Assembly: GCA_026647385.1 (NCBI GenBank)
Contig: JAPKGY010000116.1
Span: forward strand, 1 to 7,917
DNA: 7,917 bases
From: Phycisphaerae bacterium
Lineage (GTDB): Bacteria > Planctomycetota > Phycisphaerae > UBA1845 > PWPN01
Direction of reading: 5' to 3'
This document shows positions 7,101-7,917 of the stretch, piece by piece (the first letter of the stretch is position 1; the number at the start of each line of letters is the position of its first letter). A program made the translations under genes and the position numbers. Under the pieces are notes generated by a model that worked only from the letters and a program-made list of their open reading frames with translations, did not search any database and was not told the DNA's origin.

Positions 7101-7917
7101 CGACCACGACCACCTACTATTGCCGGGCGTTGAACACGATCACCGGCTGCGCGAGTCTGAGTTGCGACCAGGCGACCCTCACCGTGCAGACCACGCCGCC
7201 CACGCCGACCCAGGTTCAGGCGACTCCGGCGGATCTCTGCGCGGGACAGTCGACCACCCTGTCAGCCGTCGTGGGAGCTGAAGAGACCGTCGAATGGTAC
7301 ACCGACAGTTGCGGCGGAACCCTCGTGGTCGGCGGGGCGCGTCCGACGGTCACCCCCACCGTGCGCACAACCTATTATGCCCGGGCCGTGAATCCGACGA
7401 CCGGGTGCGTGAGTGCGCAATGCGCCCCGGTCAGGGTGCCGGTGAATATACCGCCGCAGCCTGCGGGCAATCCGACCCCGGCGGATGGGGCCGGCGACCT
7501 CCCCTTAGAGGTCGCGCTCTCATGGAGCGTGGGGACCGTTCAATTTGAAGGGCGCACGGACGCGGAACGGGCGGCGATCGGAAGCGAGGTGGCTGCGCGC
7601 GAAGTGGAATCGCCCAACCCGGGGGGGGAACCGTCCGTGGGAAGATATCCCGCGCAGGCCTTCGAGGGACTCACCGGAACCGTGGAGATCCTGGCCTTCC
7701 AGGGGCATGCCGACCTCGCGGCCGGCGGTGAATACGAGAATACGCTTAATGCGATCGCCCAGCATTTCGCCGACTTCCGCGTGACGCCGACCACCACCGA
7801 GAGCGCCTCAGCGCTGGCCACCGAGCTGGCTGGCAGACACATCTTCCTCGTCCCCGAACAGGAAAAGTGGACCGCCACCGGCATGCGCGATTGGGGGACC
7901 AGCATCGCCGCCGTGCT
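4154..7917 (+). CDS. Secreted multidomain M4 (thermolysin-family) metalloprotease, 3' end outside the window
   Basis: The frame is open for 1254 codons and runs off the right edge. A long-n-region signal peptide (h-region 24-38, likely cleavage after ASA, 42) is followed by an FTP propeptide domain (about 80-150) and a PepSY-like region (155-240), the inhibitor/chaperone parts of M4 zymogens. The zinc endopeptidase domain spans about 245-570. It has NAYWDGTRMVF, zinc ligands His341 and His345 in HELTH with catalytic Glu342, third ligand Glu365 in NESFSD (24 residues after His341, as in thermolysin), Tyr356, and the transition-state histidine His471 in GGVHTGSG. Cysteine pairs suggest disulfides. 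After it come an IPT/TIG-like domain (581-674), a Kre9/KNH-like domain (DAPDGGEMWSVGST, 679-768), a MAM/lectin-like sandwich ending FDDWFVDDVELAG (770-922), two Ig-like repeats (929-1100), a linker, and the start of an alpha/beta domain (from about 1177). It probably acts outside the cell on proteins; anchoring is unknown because the end is missing. Protease assignment secure, accessory domains less so. Confidence 0.95.
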   Translation, partial: MKYSLSWSAASDKTRTSGLARRGLCLLAFAAVVSMISVEASAAPPNEGLDVHRSKRTGLATFVTATGRGPLSIQAAQAGRAVQPMDFIAEYGELFGITDPAGQLTLLRTRKDNLGHSHTTYHQVHRGVRVFAGVIKVHQDDADRIVAGNGHFFPIPPTLSINPGISAQQAEGVAIAAIPEAPLEIQHSELVIVDPGWYGDPPLGATLAYYIIVVAQWPNPIREGFFIDAQTGAVLDQWDMLENARNRQIYNGNGTSTIPGTLCRTEGQPPSATTDCNRAYDYAGDTYDYYYRAFGRDGLDNLGGALLVTVNSTAPGCPNAYWDGTRMVFCAGTVTDDIMAHELTHGVTDYTANLIYQNQPGQLNESFSDVFGELVDLFNGDAAFAGTPGGPPNWPTHATGAGLDTPNNLRTGACSPSPGYPDGVRWLCGEDATAFGGAIRDMWNPHCKSDPDRANDTSIPPWCGTDHGGVHTGSGVPNHAFAMLTDGKTFNGYTVVGIGPIKAGAVWYRALTTYLSTSSDFSDAYLALKMAASDLIATYPNDPRTGLPSGQIFTAADAAQVDSALLAVEMHTDGICGGNPTPLAVSAITPSSGPNLGSVKITNLAGAGFQAGATVRLTRTGQPLIDATSVAVANSTQITCTIRLSGVAPGTWNVVVTNPGGQTATLANGFTVTAAAPGITVDAPDGGEMWSVGSTQKILWGYIGSASTVDIHLLQGGSVVGPIAEGVPNTGSFDWTIPIDVPEGVNYRIRVADGTNADESNADFALSSFLLRDTFPSTSLDATNWTSTSGAPTIDDVGIGEPTAPYSLRLNGNPSGADAVVSRVMNANLYDKLELRYQFQQRGGGDSPDSGDDLIIEYLNATGTWGQVARHLGSDPDMTTFSPNIVQLPSAARHAGLRIRIRNLGSTGAFDDWFVDDVELAGTICTALPAAPTGSQVTPASICQGGSAVLSTVVGPEESVEWYAGGCGGIPVPGGSSPTVNPTTTTTYYCRALNTITGCASLSCDQATLTVQTTPPTPTQVQATPADLCAGQSTTLSAVVGAEETVEWYTDSCGGTLVVGGARPTVTPTVRTTYYARAVNPTTGCVSAQCAPVRVPVNIPPQPAGNPTPADGAGDLPLEVALSWSVGTVQFEGRTDAERAAIGSEVAAREVESPNPGGEPSVGRYPAQAFEGLTGTVEILAFQGHADLAAGGEYENTLNAIAQHFADFRVTPTTTESASALATELAGRHIFLVPEQEKWTATGMRDWGTSIAAV
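6938..7453 (+). repeat. Two tandem 258-bp units encoding Ig-like repeats
   Basis: Within the protease gene, two consecutive units of 86 codons align. Each has a Cys-Gly start (SICQGG / DLCAGQ), then L-S-x-V-V-G-x-E-E-x-V-E-W-Y, a Cys-Gly-Gly, P-T-V-x-P-T, T-T-Y-Y, and a terminal T-G-C-x-S-x-x-C. The first cysteines are at residues 943 and 1029. They resemble the Ig-like modules often linked to surface or secreted proteins of Bacteroidetes and Planctomycetes. Unit 1 has one extra cysteine (YYCRA instead of YYARA). The units have diverged well beyond a recent duplication. Confidence 0.85.

Overview
This 7.9-kb window is G+C-rich with strongly G/C-ended codons. It holds two divergent transcription units. 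The left half (about 1-3640) runs leftward and is a compact high-affinity phosphate uptake operon in the order pstS, pstC, pstA, pstB, then probably the first 24 codons of phoU, which leaves the window. The genes are packed tightly: 7 bp between pstS and pstC, an ATGA overlap at pstC/pstA, a 7-bp overlap at pstA/pstB, and 37 bp before the putative phoU. PstS is a lipoprotein that binds phosphate outside the membrane, PstC and PstA form the channel, PstB powers it, and PhoU would tie uptake to regulation. Upstream of pstS lie three 6-bp repeats at an exact 11-bp spacing, which look like a Pho box.

The right half (4154 to the end) is one very long rightward gene, open for 1254 codons with no stop before the window ends. 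It encodes a secreted M4 (thermolysin-family) metalloprotease: signal peptide, FTP and PepSY propeptide, and a catalytic domain with HELTH, the NESFSD glutamate 24 residues on, and the GGVHTGSG histidine. A long C-terminal array follows: IPT/TIG-like, Kre9/KNH-like, a MAM/lectin-like beta-sandwich, two 86-residue Ig-like repeats, and the start of an alpha/beta domain. A good sigma-70 type promoter lies 111 bp upstream of its start codon.

The 630-bp intergenic region (3524-4153) holds the regulatory signals and several small dyads but no gene I can support.

The lipoprotein PstS points to an organism with extracytoplasmic lipoproteins. The array of adhesive and Ig-like modules behind an M4 protease, with high G+C, is a style I associate with Planctomycetes (including Phycisphaerae) and similar environmental bacteria. 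This is inference from domain style, not a proven assignment. I see no mobile element, tRNA, rRNA or CRISPR array. The two halves need not be linked in function; their adjacency is simply a divergent arrangement.
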